DNA of 36,208 bases, from contig JBBIQZ010000003.1 of assembly GCA_037442065.1 (NCBI GenBank), positions 1-36,208 on the forward strand, given 5' to 3'. This document shows positions 6,592 to 14,444 of the stretch, in pieces. Every line of letters starts with the position of its first letter. The first letter of the stretch is position 1. The notes under the pieces are model-generated. The model was given only the letters and a program-made list of their open reading frames with translations, was not told the DNA's origin and made no database searches. Position numbers and translations under genes: made by a program. Source of the stretch: JBBIQZ01 sp037442065. Its GTDB lineage: Bacteria > Patescibacteriota > CPR2_A > CG2-30-33-46.

Positions 6592-7376
6592 GTATTTTAA
6601 GACCCCGAAAAATTATTTGCGGTAATTGGAAAATGAATACCTCAAGAAAAAAAGCCTTGGAATTGGTTTTAAATATTGAAAAAAACTTGCCCAAGACAAA
6701 TATAGAGGTTATAATTTGTCCGCCATTTTTATATTTAGAAGGAATTTTTAATGCTATAAAAAAAGTAAAATTAGGCGCTCAAAACTGTTCTGCAGAAAAG
6801 GGCGGTGCCTTTACCGGTGAAGTGTCAGCTGTTCAATTAGCCGATTTTTGCAAATATGTAATTTTAGGCCATTCCGAAAGAAGGATTTACCAGAAAGAAA
6901 CAGACGAAGAAATTTCTAGAAAGGTTAAAGCCGCGCTGAAAGCTAAGCTTTCGCCGATTGTTTGTATTGGCGAGAGCAAAAGCGAAAGAAATAAAAAGCA
7001 AACCAGCAAAGTTATAAAGAGGCAGGTTTTGGCGATAATTAAAGGGCTTAGCAAGAATGAAGTTTTGAAAACAATTTTTGTTTATGAGCCGGTTTGGGCA
7101 ATAAGCACTTTTGGTAGCAAAGAAATTTTAAAACCTTCCTTAGTAATTCCCGAAGTTAGATTAGTAAGAAAAATTATTGCCGCTAAATTTGGGAAGGATG
7201 TTTTAAAAAATATTCCCCTACTGTATGGCGGTAGTGTAAGCAGTAAAAATGCCAAAGAAATCCAAAAAGAAAAAGAAATAGATGGGGTTTTGGTAGGAGT
7301 AAAAAGTTTAGACGCAAAAGATTTTGTGAAAATAGTAGAAATTTTTAATAAGGATAAAAATGTTAGTAACCGTTAA
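6588..7376 (+). CDS. tpiA: Triosephosphate isomerase
   Basis: Interconverts dihydroxyacetone phosphate and glyceraldehyde 3-phosphate. The 262 residues carry GNWKMN near the start with the catalytic lysine, the LGHSERR block with the catalytic histidine, VYEPVWAIST with the catalytic glutamate, and the phosphate-binding YGGSVSSKNA and GVLVGVKSLDA segments. The ATG overlaps the pgk stop by 4 bp and the 3' end overlaps fba by 17 bp, so the three enzymes are translationally coupled. Confidence 0.96.
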   Translation: MSILRPRKIICGNWKMNTSRKKALELVLNIEKNLPKTNIEVIICPPFLYLEGIFNAIKKVKLGAQNCSAEKGGAFTGEVSAVQLADFCKYVILGHSERRIYQKETDEEISRKVKAALKAKLSPIVCIGESKSERNKKQTSKVIKRQVLAIIKGLSKNEVLKTIFVYEPVWAISTFGSKEILKPSLVIPEVRLVRKIIAAKFGKDVLKNIPLLYGGSVSSKNAKEIQKEKEIDGVLVGVKSLDAKDFVKIVEIFNKDKNVSNR

Positions 7377-8217
7377 AGAATTATTAAAAAAAGCCGAAAA
7401 ACGAGGCTATGCCGTTGGTTCTTTTAATACGCCAAGCTTAGAAGTAACCAAAGCGATAATTGCCGCCGCCGAAAAATTAAAATCGCCGGTAATTGTTTCT
7501 ACTTCCGAAGGTGAAATAAATTATGCCGGTTTGGAGTTTATCTCTAAAATAGTTCGTATTGCCGCAAGCGAAGCTCACGTACCAGTTGCTTTAAATTTAG
7601 ATCACGGCAAAAGCTTAAAAATGGCTTTAATGTGCATTGCCGCCGGATACACCTCGGTTCATATTGACGGCTCGGCGCTGGACTATGAAGATAATGTAGC
7701 TTTAACTTTAGCAGTTACTGAAGTGGCTCATAAAGAGAGGGTTTCTGTAGAGGGGGAACTTGGCCATATTGCCGGAGGAAGTCAGATAAACAGACAAAAA
7801 ATTTCTGATTTAAAGATTGAAAAAACCGATTCCCGAAAGGTTAAAGATTTTGTAAAAGAAACCAACATTGATTGTTTAGCTCCTTGTATAGGCAATGCTC
7901 ATGGTATTTACGATGATGTTCCAAAGCTTGACTTTGACTTGCTTTCTAAAATAAGAGATAATGTTTCAATTCCTTTAGTTTTGCATGGAGGTTCAGGAAT
8001 TCCGGGGCGAGATATTAAAAAAACAATAAAAAAAGGGATAAGAAAAATAAATGTTAATACCGAGCTTAGGATTGCTTTTACCGGTTCTCTAAGAGCTGTC
8101 TTGGCGGAGAAGCCTGATGAGGTCACCCCTTACAAATATTTTCCTCACGTTATAAAAACCGTAGAGAAGGAAGTGGAAGAAAAGATTAAATTATTTGGTA
8201 GCGTTGGGAAAGCGTAA
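7360..8217 (+). CDS. fba: Class II fructose-bisphosphate aldolase
   Basis: Zinc-dependent aldolase linking fructose 1,6-bisphosphate with the two triose phosphates. The 285 residues show the family pattern: VGSFNTPSLE near the start, NLDHGKS with a metal-binding histidine, HIDGSALDYEDN, VEGELGHIAGG, GNAHGIY with a second metal histidine, LHGGSGIPG with a third, and INVNTELR in the phosphate site. Related GatY/KbaY tagatose aldolases look alike, but the place after pgk and tpiA favours Fba. It overlaps tpiA by 17 bp and ends the operon. Confidence 0.93.
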   Translation: MLVTVKELLKKAEKRGYAVGSFNTPSLEVTKAIIAAAEKLKSPVIVSTSEGEINYAGLEFISKIVRIAASEAHVPVALNLDHGKSLKMALMCIAAGYTSVHIDGSALDYEDNVALTLAVTEVAHKERVSVEGELGHIAGGSQINRQKISDLKIEKTDSRKVKDFVKETNIDCLAPCIGNAHGIYDDVPKLDFDLLSKIRDNVSIPLVLHGGSGIPGRDIKKTIKKGIRKINVNTELRIAFTGSLRAVLAEKPDEVTPYKYFPHVIKTVEKEVEEKIKLFGSVGKA

Positions 8218-8220
8218 TAG

Positions 8221-8264
8221 CTTATGGTATATAGTATATGGCGTATGGTTCTATGTGCCATAAG
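8221..8264 (+). repeat. Short inverted repeat after fba
   Basis: CTTATGG (8221-8227) pairs with CCATAAG (8258-8264). Between them are repeated TATGG/TATATG words. Function unknown. Confidence 0.5.
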
Positions 8265-8286
8265 CAATTAACAATTTGCCAAAAAT

Positions 8287-8307
8287 GTGTCCGGACGGAC
8301 ACTTTTT
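8287..8307 (+). terminator. Intrinsic terminator of the pgk-tpiA-fba operon
   Basis: GTGTCC (8287-8292), loop GGAC, GGACAC (8297-8302), then TTTTT. It separates the glycolytic operon from purF. Confidence 0.8.
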
Positions 8308-8342
8308 ATATTGTTCATTAAAATAGAAAGGGAGTGATCCTT

Positions 8343-9767
8343 TTGTGTGGAATCGCCGGAGCAATTAATTTTGACGGAGAGGATACTATAAATATTACAA
8401 TTCATATGTTGGAAGCTTTACAGCACAGAGGTCAGGAAGGTGCCGGGATAGCATATGTTGGAAAAAGCTTTTTGCGAGAAGATATTGTGAAGGGTTATAA
8501 AAATTTTGGTTTAGTCCATGAAGTATTAGGTAAAAATGCGTTATCAAAAATCAAAAGCCCAATTTCTATTGCACATAATCGGTATTCAACTACCGGCAAA
8601 GCAGGCAATTATTATAATCTTCAGCCAATTGTGGCTCGTCATAAAAGGTCAGCTATCGCTCATAACGGTAATCTAGTGAATAGCCGAGAACTTCGAGAAA
8701 GATTAGAAACAAAAGGAATGAGGTTTAAAGGCACAGGTGATACGGAGGTTTTTGGCGCTTTAATTCATCCTTTAGGGGAGAATATCATTGAAAGAATTAA
8801 AGAAGCCTACGAAATAGTTAATGGCGCTTATTCTGCAATTATAGTCACCAGGACTAAGCTTATTGCCTTTAGGGATCCTTATGGTATTAGGCCTTTATGT
8901 ATAGGCAAGCTTGGCTCAACTTGGCTTGTTGCTTCTGAAAGCTGTGCCTTTGATAATGTAGGCGGAGAGTTTGTAAGAGATATAAAACCCGGAGAGCTTG
9001 TTACTTTTAGCTTGAGAAGAAAAGATAGAATAGAAAGCATTGTTAAAAAGAACGATAAATGCCATCTTTGTATTTTTGAAGCTATTTATTTTTCAAGGCC
9101 TGATTCCTATCTTCAAGATCATAAATACCAGGTTTGTGAGTTAAGGCAGATGATGGGTTGTGAGTTGGCAAAAGAATATAAAGAAACTTATAATTCTCAA
9201 ATTTTTGGAGGTATTCCTAATTCAGGAATAGAAGCCTCTATAGGCTTTGCAAAAGAGCTTAGAATTTTAAGAGACGATTTACTTTTAGCAGATAGATATA
9301 GAGCAGTAAAGAGAACATTTATAGATCCTAGACAATTAATTAGGATCAGATCTGTATCCAAAAAACTTCGTCCTTACTATTCAAAAGTTAATAATCGCAA
9401 TATTTCTTATTTAGATGATTCTATTGTGCGAGGGAATAATACCAGGGAGATAAATAATATGTTTTGGGAGGCTAGAGCTAATAAAATTGATACCTATATA
9501 GCTTCTCCACCGATAAAATTTCCTTGTCCTTATGGGATAGATACTGAACAAAAACAATTGATTGCCGCCAAGCTTTCAGCCATAGAAATCGCCGAAGCCA
9601 TTATGGCGAGTTCTGTAAATTATTTAAGTATCGAAGGACTCCATAAATCTATTCCATTTTCAGATCAGATTTGTGATGCTTGTTTTACCGGTCATTATCC
9701 AACACAAATTAAAGAGGGAGATTTTTTCAAAGATGTTTTAGAAAATCTAAGGCCTGTTAAAGCCTAA
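8343..9767 (+). CDS. purF: Amidophosphoribosyltransferase (PurF-like)
   Basis: Catalyses the first committed step of purine synthesis: PRPP plus glutamine gives phosphoribosylamine. I choose TTG 8343 because it places the glutaminase nucleophile Cys directly after Met (MCGIAGAI) and is served by GGGAG at 8330-8334. An in-frame GTG at 8334 would overlap that site. The Ntn glutaminase half has HRGQEGAG, AHNRYSTTG and AHNGNL. The PRT half has LDDSIVRGNN (about 358-367), the PRPP loop, and SPPIKFPCPYGID. Cys240/243, 395, 444 and 447 fit the [4Fe-4S] ligands of Bacillus-type PurF. At 474 residues it is full length, but several conserved stretches are altered (IPNSG for the usual PDSG). No other pur gene is in the window. 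Confidence 0.88.
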   Translation: MCGIAGAINFDGEDTINITIHMLEALQHRGQEGAGIAYVGKSFLREDIVKGYKNFGLVHEVLGKNALSKIKSPISIAHNRYSTTGKAGNYYNLQPIVARHKRSAIAHNGNLVNSRELRERLETKGMRFKGTGDTEVFGALIHPLGENIIERIKEAYEIVNGAYSAIIVTRTKLIAFRDPYGIRPLCIGKLGSTWLVASESCAFDNVGGEFVRDIKPGELVTFSLRRKDRIESIVKKNDKCHLCIFEAIYFSRPDSYLQDHKYQVCELRQMMGCELAKEYKETYNSQIFGGIPNSGIEASIGFAKELRILRDDLLLADRYRAVKRTFIDPRQLIRIRSVSKKLRPYYSKVNNRNISYLDDSIVRGNNTREINNMFWEARANKIDTYIASPPIKFPCPYGIDTEQKQLIAAKLSAIEIAEAIMASSVNYLSIEGLHKSIPFSDQICDACFTGHYPTQIKEGDFFKDVLENLRPVKA

Positions 9768-9789
9768 AAAAGAAAAGGGGCAGTAAAAG

Positions 9790-10146
9790 ATGCAGCAGGA
9801 ATCGCAGTTTTCGTCAAAGCAATGGTTTACAATAAAAGAAGCAGCAAAATATGTGAAAGTTTCAAGATTCACAATCCACCGTTGGATTAGAGATAAAAAG
9901 ATTATTACCAAAGTTCTTCCCAACGGGAGAAAATTAATAAAAAAATCTTCACTTGGCCTAAGTGATTCCGAATATTGGTTTACAATAAACGAGGCGGCAC
10001 AATATTTAGGAGTTTCAAGAAAAACTGTTAATAATTGGCTAAGGAAAGGAAAAATTTCTTTCGAAACAATCCCTAGCGGATTAAGGAGAATAAAAAAAGA
10101 AGAATTAGATAAAAAAGTAAAAGAAAAATATCATACCTTCTACTAG
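9790..10146 (+). CDS. Tandem excisionase/MerR-type helix-turn-helix protein
   Basis: A 118-residue basic protein made of two copies of a small DNA-binding module: WFTIKEAAKYVKVSRFTIHRW (about 11-31) and WFTINEAAQYLGVSRKTVNNW (about 63-83), each followed by a K-I-wing segment. This is the excisionase/HTH_17 pattern. It has no recombinase or effector domain. It lies 22 bp after purF with GGGG upstream of its ATG, so it is probably cotranscribed with purF. It could be a local transcription regulator. Its target is unknown. Confidence 0.8.
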   Translation: MQQESQFSSKQWFTIKEAAKYVKVSRFTIHRWIRDKKIITKVLPNGRKLIKKSSLGLSDSEYWFTINEAAQYLGVSRKTVNNWLRKGKISFETIPSGLRRIKKEELDKKVKEKYHTFY

Positions 10147-10172
10147 CTCGGATTAAATTCTGAGCTCTTTTT
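10145..10172 (+). terminator. Intrinsic terminator of the purF-HTH unit
   Basis: An 8-bp stem with one G-T pair (10145-10152 with 10159-10166) followed by a T-run. The stem begins at the stop codon of the HTH gene. Confidence 0.75.
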
Positions 10173-10197
10173 TATATTAAGCTAAGCAACCCATTCT

Positions 10198-10226
10198 TTG
10201 ACATTAAAGCTAAAATTTGATATAAT
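10198..10226 (+). promoter_or_regulatory. Consensus sigma70 promoter for the response-regulator gene
   Basis: Perfect TTGACA (10198-10203), exactly 17 bp, perfect TATAAT (10221-10226), with TGA before the -10. It is the best promoter match in the window. It predicts a start near 10233 and a leader of about 38 nt. Confidence 0.9.
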
Positions 10227-10270
10227 ATAAAAAGCTAAAAGCCTGAATTTCTGAATTTTCAAAAATATAA

Positions 10271-10648
10271 ATGGACAAACCTAAAATTTTAATAGCCGAG
10301 GACGAAAAATCCTTAATAGATTTATATAAATTAAGATTCGAATATGAATCTTTAAAAGTTTTATTCGCCCAAGACGGCGAAGAAGCCCTTGGTCTAGCTA
10401 AGAAAGAAAAGCCCAATTTGGTTCTTTTAGATGTTATGATGCCTAAAAAATCCGGTATGGAAGTCTTAAAGGAATTAAAAAACGACCCAGAAACTTCCAA
10501 GATACCAGTGATTGTTTTAACGGCTTTATTTCAGGAAAATATAAAAAAAGAAGCTTTAGATATAGGAGCAAGTGATTATTTAGTAAAATCCCATTCTTCT
10601 CCTTCGGAGGTTGTTCGGGTAGTTAAGGAAAAACTGGGATTAGAATAA
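10271..10648 (+). CDS. Stand-alone response-regulator receiver (CheY-like)
   Basis: A 125-residue single receiver domain. The acidic pair is Glu10/Asp11, the phosphoacceptor is Asp54 in VLLDVMMP, the switch residue is Thr84 in VLTA, and the conserved lysine is Lys106 in DYLVKS. There is no output domain, so it must act through a partner protein. No histidine kinase gene is nearby. It has its own consensus promoter. ppsA follows after about 90 bp, so read-through into ppsA is possible. Confidence 0.92.
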   Translation: MDKPKILIAEDEKSLIDLYKLRFEYESLKVLFAQDGEEALGLAKKEKPNLVLLDVMMPKKSGMEVLKELKNDPETSKIPVIVLTALFQENIKKEALDIGASDYLVKSHSSPSEVVRVVKEKLGLE

Positions 10649-10659
10649 AATAATTTTAT

Positions 10660-10738
10660 AGGCCCGTCCCCACTTTCGGTTTCTGGCGGGCCTCGGTCTC
10701 GAAGAGGAATGAATATTTCGAGACCTCGGGAGGATTAA
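10660..10738 (+). promoter_or_regulatory. Two-hairpin leader element upstream of ppsA (copy 1 of 3)
   Basis: P1 is 10660-10668 with 10685-10693 (9 bp, one G-T). P2 is 10695-10703 with 10717-10725 (9 bp, perfect). The ribosome site GGGAGG (10728-10733) follows P2 directly. The P1 loop contains CACTTTCGGTTT and the P2 loop GAGGAATGAATAT. Homologous leaders precede porD and holA with changed but still paired stems. CCTC at 10691-10694 could pair either in P1 or with GAGG of the ribosome site, so P1 formation and ribosome-site masking would be alternatives. That switch is inferred. Confidence 0.75.
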
Positions 10739-13096
10739 ATGCCAAGGCAACAAGAAGATTTAATTTTATGGTTTCCGGAAGTAAATAAAGAAAGCATTCC
10801 TCAAGTCGGCGGCAAGGGAGCAAATTTAGGAGAGCTAATTAAGGGAGGGTTTCCGGTTCCTTTAGGGTTTATTGTTACTGCCCAAGCATATTTTTTATTT
10901 GTAGATAAAACAGGCTTGCGGGAAAAAATAAAAAAGAATTTAGAAGATTTGGATGTTGAGGATTCTAAAGAACTTCAAAAAAGAGCTCTAGAAGTTCAAA
11001 AAATGATTACTGATACGGAAATGACGCAAGAGATTAAAGATCAAATTTTGGATAATTACCGAAAGTTGGCTAAAAATGAAAAAATATATGTTGCTGTTAG
11101 AAGTTCGGCAACAGCAGAAGATTTACCTGATGCTTCTTTTGCCGGCCAGCAGGCAACTTTTTTAAATATTTCCGGCGAGGAAGAGGTTTTAAGGGCTGTT
11201 AAAAATTGCTGGGCGTCGCTTTTTGAAGCCAGAGCTATTTATTATCGAACCGAAAAGGGTTTTGATCATTTTAAAGTAGGGATTGCTGTTCCGGTGCAGT
11301 TGATGGTTCAGTCGGAAAAATCCGGCATAATGTTTACAATCGATCCGGTTACCAATGACACTTCCAAAATTATTATCGAAGGTGGGCTTGGCTTAGGAGA
11401 AGCGATAGTTTCGGGTTCAGTTACGCCCGATAGATACATTGTTGATAAAGAAACTCTAAAAATAGAAGATAAAGAAATAAACAGCCAAGATTTTAAAATT
11501 ACTAAAGTTAATGAAGAAAATAAAGAAGTTAATTTAACTGATAAGGAAAAAGCTTCTCAAAAATTAACCGACGAAGAAATTGTTAAAGTGGCCGAAATCG
11601 GCAAAAAAATTGAAGAGCATTACAAATTTCCCCAAGATACCGAATGGGCCATTGCAAGGGGGGAAGTCTTTATGGTGCAGTCTCGGCCGGTAACAACTAT
11701 TAAAGGTGTTAAGGGACAAGAGACAAGTGACAAGGAAGAAAATAAAAGCAATAATATATCTCAAGCTGAGGTCATTTTGAAAGGAGCGGCCGCTTCAGTA
11801 GGAATGGCTTATGGCCCGGTTAAAATTATTCACTCGCCCGATCAAATAGATGAAATAAAAGACGGCGACGTTTTGGTTACCGAAATGACTACTCCCGATT
11901 ATGTTCCGGCAATGAAAAGAGCCGCCGCTATTGTAACCGATAAAGGAGGAAGAACCTGTCATGCGGCTATAGTTTCTAGAGAATTGGGAATTCCTTGCGT
12001 TGTGGGGACCGAAAAAGCCACCGAAGCTTTAAAAAGCGTTGATATTATTACTGTTGATGGAAGCAAAGGCTTGGTTTATAAAGGAAAAGTTGAAATTAAA
12101 GAAGAAGCCATCCCCAAAGGGGAATTTGGCACTTCTTTAAAAGCAGAACCGGTAACCGCCACCAGAATTTATGTTAATTTGGGGGAGCCGGAATTAGCTT
12201 CTAAAATCGCTAAAGAAAATGTTGACGGAGTTGGGCTGCTTCGAGCCGAATTTATCATAATGGAATCTATCAAAGAGCATCCTAAGAAAATGATTAAAGA
12301 AAAACGCGGCCAAGAATTTATTGATAAGCTAGCCGAAGGCTTAGAAACTTTTGCTAGAGAATTTTACCCGCGGCCGGTTATTTACAGAGCAACCGACTTT
12401 AAAACTAATGAATATCGCAATTTACCGGGCGGCCAAGAATTTGAACCTCAAGAAGAAAATCCAATGATTGGCTACCGCGGTTGTTTTAGGTACATAAAAG
12501 AACCGGAAGTTTTTAATTTAGAACTCGAAGCTATTAAAAAAGTTAGAGCTTCGTTTAACAATCTTCATTTAATGATTCCTTTTGTTAGGCGACTTGATGA
12601 ATTCGGAAAAGTTAAGGAATTAGTAGAAACCTCGGGCCTAAAACGCTCCTCGGATTTTAAGTTATGGATAATGGTAGAAGTTCCTTCAACTATATTTTTG
12701 ATAGAAGAGTTTTGTAAAGCCGGCATTGATGGAATTTCTATTGGTTCTAATGATTTAACTCAATTAATTTTAGGATTAGACCGCGATTCTTCTATTGTGG
12801 CCGAAGAATACGACGAAAGAAACGAAGCTGTGCAGATTGCTTTGCGTCAAGCGATTGAAACCTGTAAAAAATATGGGGTAACCGCTTCTATTTGCGGACA
12901 AGCTCCTTCGGTTTATCCGGAAATTTGCGAAAAATTAGTAGGATACGGCATTACTTCTTTGTCGGTTAATCCGGATGTTATTGATTCCACTCGCCGCTTG
13001 GTTGCCTCTGTTGAGGAAAAATTACTCCTAAAAGAACTTTCTGAAGTAAGGACTGAAATAAATAAGGTAGAAGAAGAATTGAAAGAAAGCAAGTAA
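10739..13096 (+). CDS. ppsA: Phosphoenolpyruvate synthase
   Basis: Converts pyruvate, ATP and water to PEP, AMP and phosphate, the gluconeogenic bypass of pyruvate kinase. The 785-residue length is typical. The ATP-grasp part has GGKGANLGEL (24-33), AVRSSATAEDLPDASFAGQQ (119-138) and MFTIDPVTND. The swivelling domain has the phospho-histidine His408 in GGRTCHAAIVSREL. The TIM-barrel part has GVGLLRAEF, SNDLTQLILGLDRDS and the CGQAPS catalytic block near the C-terminus. A lysine- and glutamate-rich linker at 323-340 looks expanded. It lies downstream of the CheY-like gene behind a structured leader. It may also run towards pyruvate, since no pyruvate kinase is visible. Confidence 0.95.
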   Translation: MPRQQEDLILWFPEVNKESIPQVGGKGANLGELIKGGFPVPLGFIVTAQAYFLFVDKTGLREKIKKNLEDLDVEDSKELQKRALEVQKMITDTEMTQEIKDQILDNYRKLAKNEKIYVAVRSSATAEDLPDASFAGQQATFLNISGEEEVLRAVKNCWASLFEARAIYYRTEKGFDHFKVGIAVPVQLMVQSEKSGIMFTIDPVTNDTSKIIIEGGLGLGEAIVSGSVTPDRYIVDKETLKIEDKEINSQDFKITKVNEENKEVNLTDKEKASQKLTDEEIVKVAEIGKKIEEHYKFPQDTEWAIARGEVFMVQSRPVTTIKGVKGQETSDKEENKSNNISQAEVILKGAAASVGMAYGPVKIIHSPDQIDEIKDGDVLVTEMTTPDYVPAMKRAAAIVTDKGGRTCHAAIVSRELGIPCVVGTEKATEALKSVDIITVDGSKGLVYKGKVEIKEEAIPKGEFGTSLKAEPVTATRIYVNLGEPELASKIAKENVDGVGLLRAEFIIMESIKEHPKKMIKEKRGQEFIDKLAEGLETFAREFYPRPVIYRATDFKTNEYRNLPGGQEFEPQEENPMIGYRGCFRYIKEPEVFNLELEAIKKVRASFNNLHLMIPFVRRLDEFGKVKELVETSGLKRSSDFKLWIMVEVPSTIFLIEEFCKAGIDGISIGSNDLTQLILGLDRDSSIVAEEYDERNEAVQIALRQAIETCKKYGVTASICGQAPSVYPEICEKLVGYGITSLSVNPDVIDSTRRLVASVEEKLLLKELSEVRTEINKVEEELKESK

Positions 13097-13103
13097 TTTA
13101 AAA

Positions 13104-13832
13104 ATGCAAGATTTTCTTTATTTTATTTTCGCCTTGGTTCCAGCTGTCTTATGGATCTATTATTTTAGAAGTCATGATAAAGCCGAAAAAGAGCCTGTAG
13201 GCTTTTTAGTTTTTTCGGCACTTTTGGGAGCCTTAGTTGTTATCCCTGCAGCTTTGGCAGAAGTTTTTGTTGCAAAAAATATTATTCCCTTTTTCTTCCC
13301 AAAAACTCCAGTTGCTCCTTTAAGTTTATACGGCGGTTTTACCGGCTTTTTAGTTTTAAATATTTTTGCTGTTGCTGTTATTGAAGAAGTTTTTAAATTT
13401 TTGGCAATTAGGCTAACCGTTTATAATTCAAAGCATTTTAACGAAGTTTCTGATGGTATCGTATATATGGTTTCGGCTGCTTTAGGTTTTGCCGCTTTTG
13501 AAAATTTTTTATATTTTTCAAAGTTCGGACCGAATGTAATTTTTATGAGAAGCTTGTTTACTCCTTTATTTCATGCTTCAGCTTCGGCGATTGCCGGTCA
13601 CTATCTCGGCCTTGTAAAATGGGATAAGCGTTATTCTAAAAAAGTTTATTTAGCGCTTGCCGCTTCGGTGGGGTTGCACTTTATTTATGATCTCTTGGTG
13701 TTTTTTTCCAGCCTCAAAGAAAATTTTTTATATATGATTTTAGCGATAGCTCTTCTTGTAGTCTCCGGATACTGGGTGGTTAAAAAATTTAAAGATAGTG
13801 AAGATATAGATGAAAAATGCGAAGTGTGCTGA
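13104..13832 (+). CDS. PrsW-family intramembrane metalloprotease
   Basis: A 242-residue, strongly hydrophobic protein with about seven or eight membrane segments. It has the PrsW marks: EExxK in IEEVFKFLA (about residues 94-102), FAAFENFLY with the second conserved glutamate, FHASASAIAGHYLG and GLHFIYDLL with conserved histidines. PrsW cleaves membrane anti-sigma factors in Bacillus. In this family generally the substrate is unknown. It starts 7 bp after ppsA, so it is probably in the same transcript. The C-terminus is charged and ends in CEVC. Confidence 0.85.
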   Translation: MQDFLYFIFALVPAVLWIYYFRSHDKAEKEPVGFLVFSALLGALVVIPAALAEVFVAKNIIPFFFPKTPVAPLSLYGGFTGFLVLNIFAVAVIEEVFKFLAIRLTVYNSKHFNEVSDGIVYMVSAALGFAAFENFLYFSKFGPNVIFMRSLFTPLFHASASAIAGHYLGLVKWDKRYSKKVYLALAASVGLHFIYDLLVFFSSLKENFLYMILAIALLVVSGYWVVKKFKDSEDIDEKCEVC

Positions 13833-13841
13833 AAAGTTAAG

Positions 13842-13870
13842 TTGCTTCCCTATTTAAATATTGCTAAAAT
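13842..13870 (+). promoter_or_regulatory. Promoter upstream of the zinc-ribbon protein and eno
   Basis: TTGCTT (13842-13847), 17 bp, TAAAAT (13865-13870) with an extended TGC before the -10. It lies in the 150-bp gap after the PrsW gene. The predicted start is near 13877, inside AAGGTGG. Confidence 0.5.
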
Positions 13871-13877
13871 AAATAAG

Positions 13878-13982
13878 GTGGAAACTTTTGTTATTATAAG
13901 AAATACGTTTTTTGGTCTCTTGGCGGTTCTTTTATCGCTATGGGATTAACTGTAGTTTATTTTAGGTTACAAGGGAAATAAA
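13878..13982 (+). other. Possible tiny membrane peptide region, reading frame unclear
   Basis: In one frame, GTG 13878 gives a 23-residue peptide (METFVIIRNTFFGLLAVLLSLWD). In another frame the stretch ending at 13981 reads a longer membrane-like peptide with KKYVFWSLGGSFIAMGLTVV, but it has no ATG, GTG or TTG before an internal ATG. It is either noncoding or a small protein broken by a frameshift. Confidence 0.25.
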
Positions 13983-14444
13983 ATGAATTGTCCAAAATGT
14001 AAAGGAGCTTTGATTGAAATTAAGGGGAATTATTTTTGTTCGCAATGCGGCACAAAAGTAGATTTAAAAGAATTGGAAGAAAAACTGGAAAAAGAAGTAA
14101 CAGTTGCCAAAGAGGAGGTTGCTCCTTTTATTGCTAGCAAAGAGTCGGTTTTAGGGAAAGAAAAAGAAGCTTCGGCTAATGTCTTAGAAACAAAAGCCTC
14201 TGTTTCATCTTCTCCCACTCCCAGCCCTTCTTTAGAAAATATTTTTCCACCCAAAGCAAAGACGCAAATAAATCTAGAAAGTGTCCCTTCTTTAGAGTCA
14301 ACACCAGAACCGCAAACAACTGTGCTTTCTTCTCATAAAAAAACTAAATTATCGCCACTTACTATCCGCATTTTTTTAATTGCAATCATTGCTCTTAATA
14401 TTTTAATCATTCTAGGGCTTTCTTACTTTTTTCTTTTAAAATAA
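13983..14444 (+). CDS. Zinc-ribbon protein with C-terminal membrane anchor
   Basis: A 153-residue protein of unknown function. It starts with a zinc ribbon (MNCPKCKG, then FCSQCGTK, residues 3-6 and 19-22). A Glu/Lys segment and a Ser/Pro/Thr-rich linker (about 50-120) follow, then one transmembrane helix (about 128-150) at the extreme C-terminus. The ribbon would face the cytoplasm if tail-anchored. The stop overlaps the enolase ATG by one base. A related layout, ribbon plus membrane helices, is seen in the gene at 15887. Confidence 0.75.
   Translation: MNCPKCKGALIEIKGNYFCSQCGTKVDLKELEEKLEKEVTVAKEEVAPFIASKESVLGKEKEASANVLETKASVSSSPTPSPSLENIFPPKAKTQINLESVPSLESTPEPQTTVLSSHKKTKLSPLTIRIFLIAIIALNILIILGLSYFFLLK

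Noticed and set aside
9790..10146. The double-HTH protein as an excisionase of an integrated element.
   Set aside because: No integrase, attachment-site repeat or phage gene is nearby, and it appears cotranscribed with purF.
10709..10738. A nine-codon upstream frame (ATG to TAA) ending right before the ppsA ATG.
   Set aside because: It starts inside the P2 loop with no proper ribosome spacing, and the porD and holA copies of the leader have no matching start codon.
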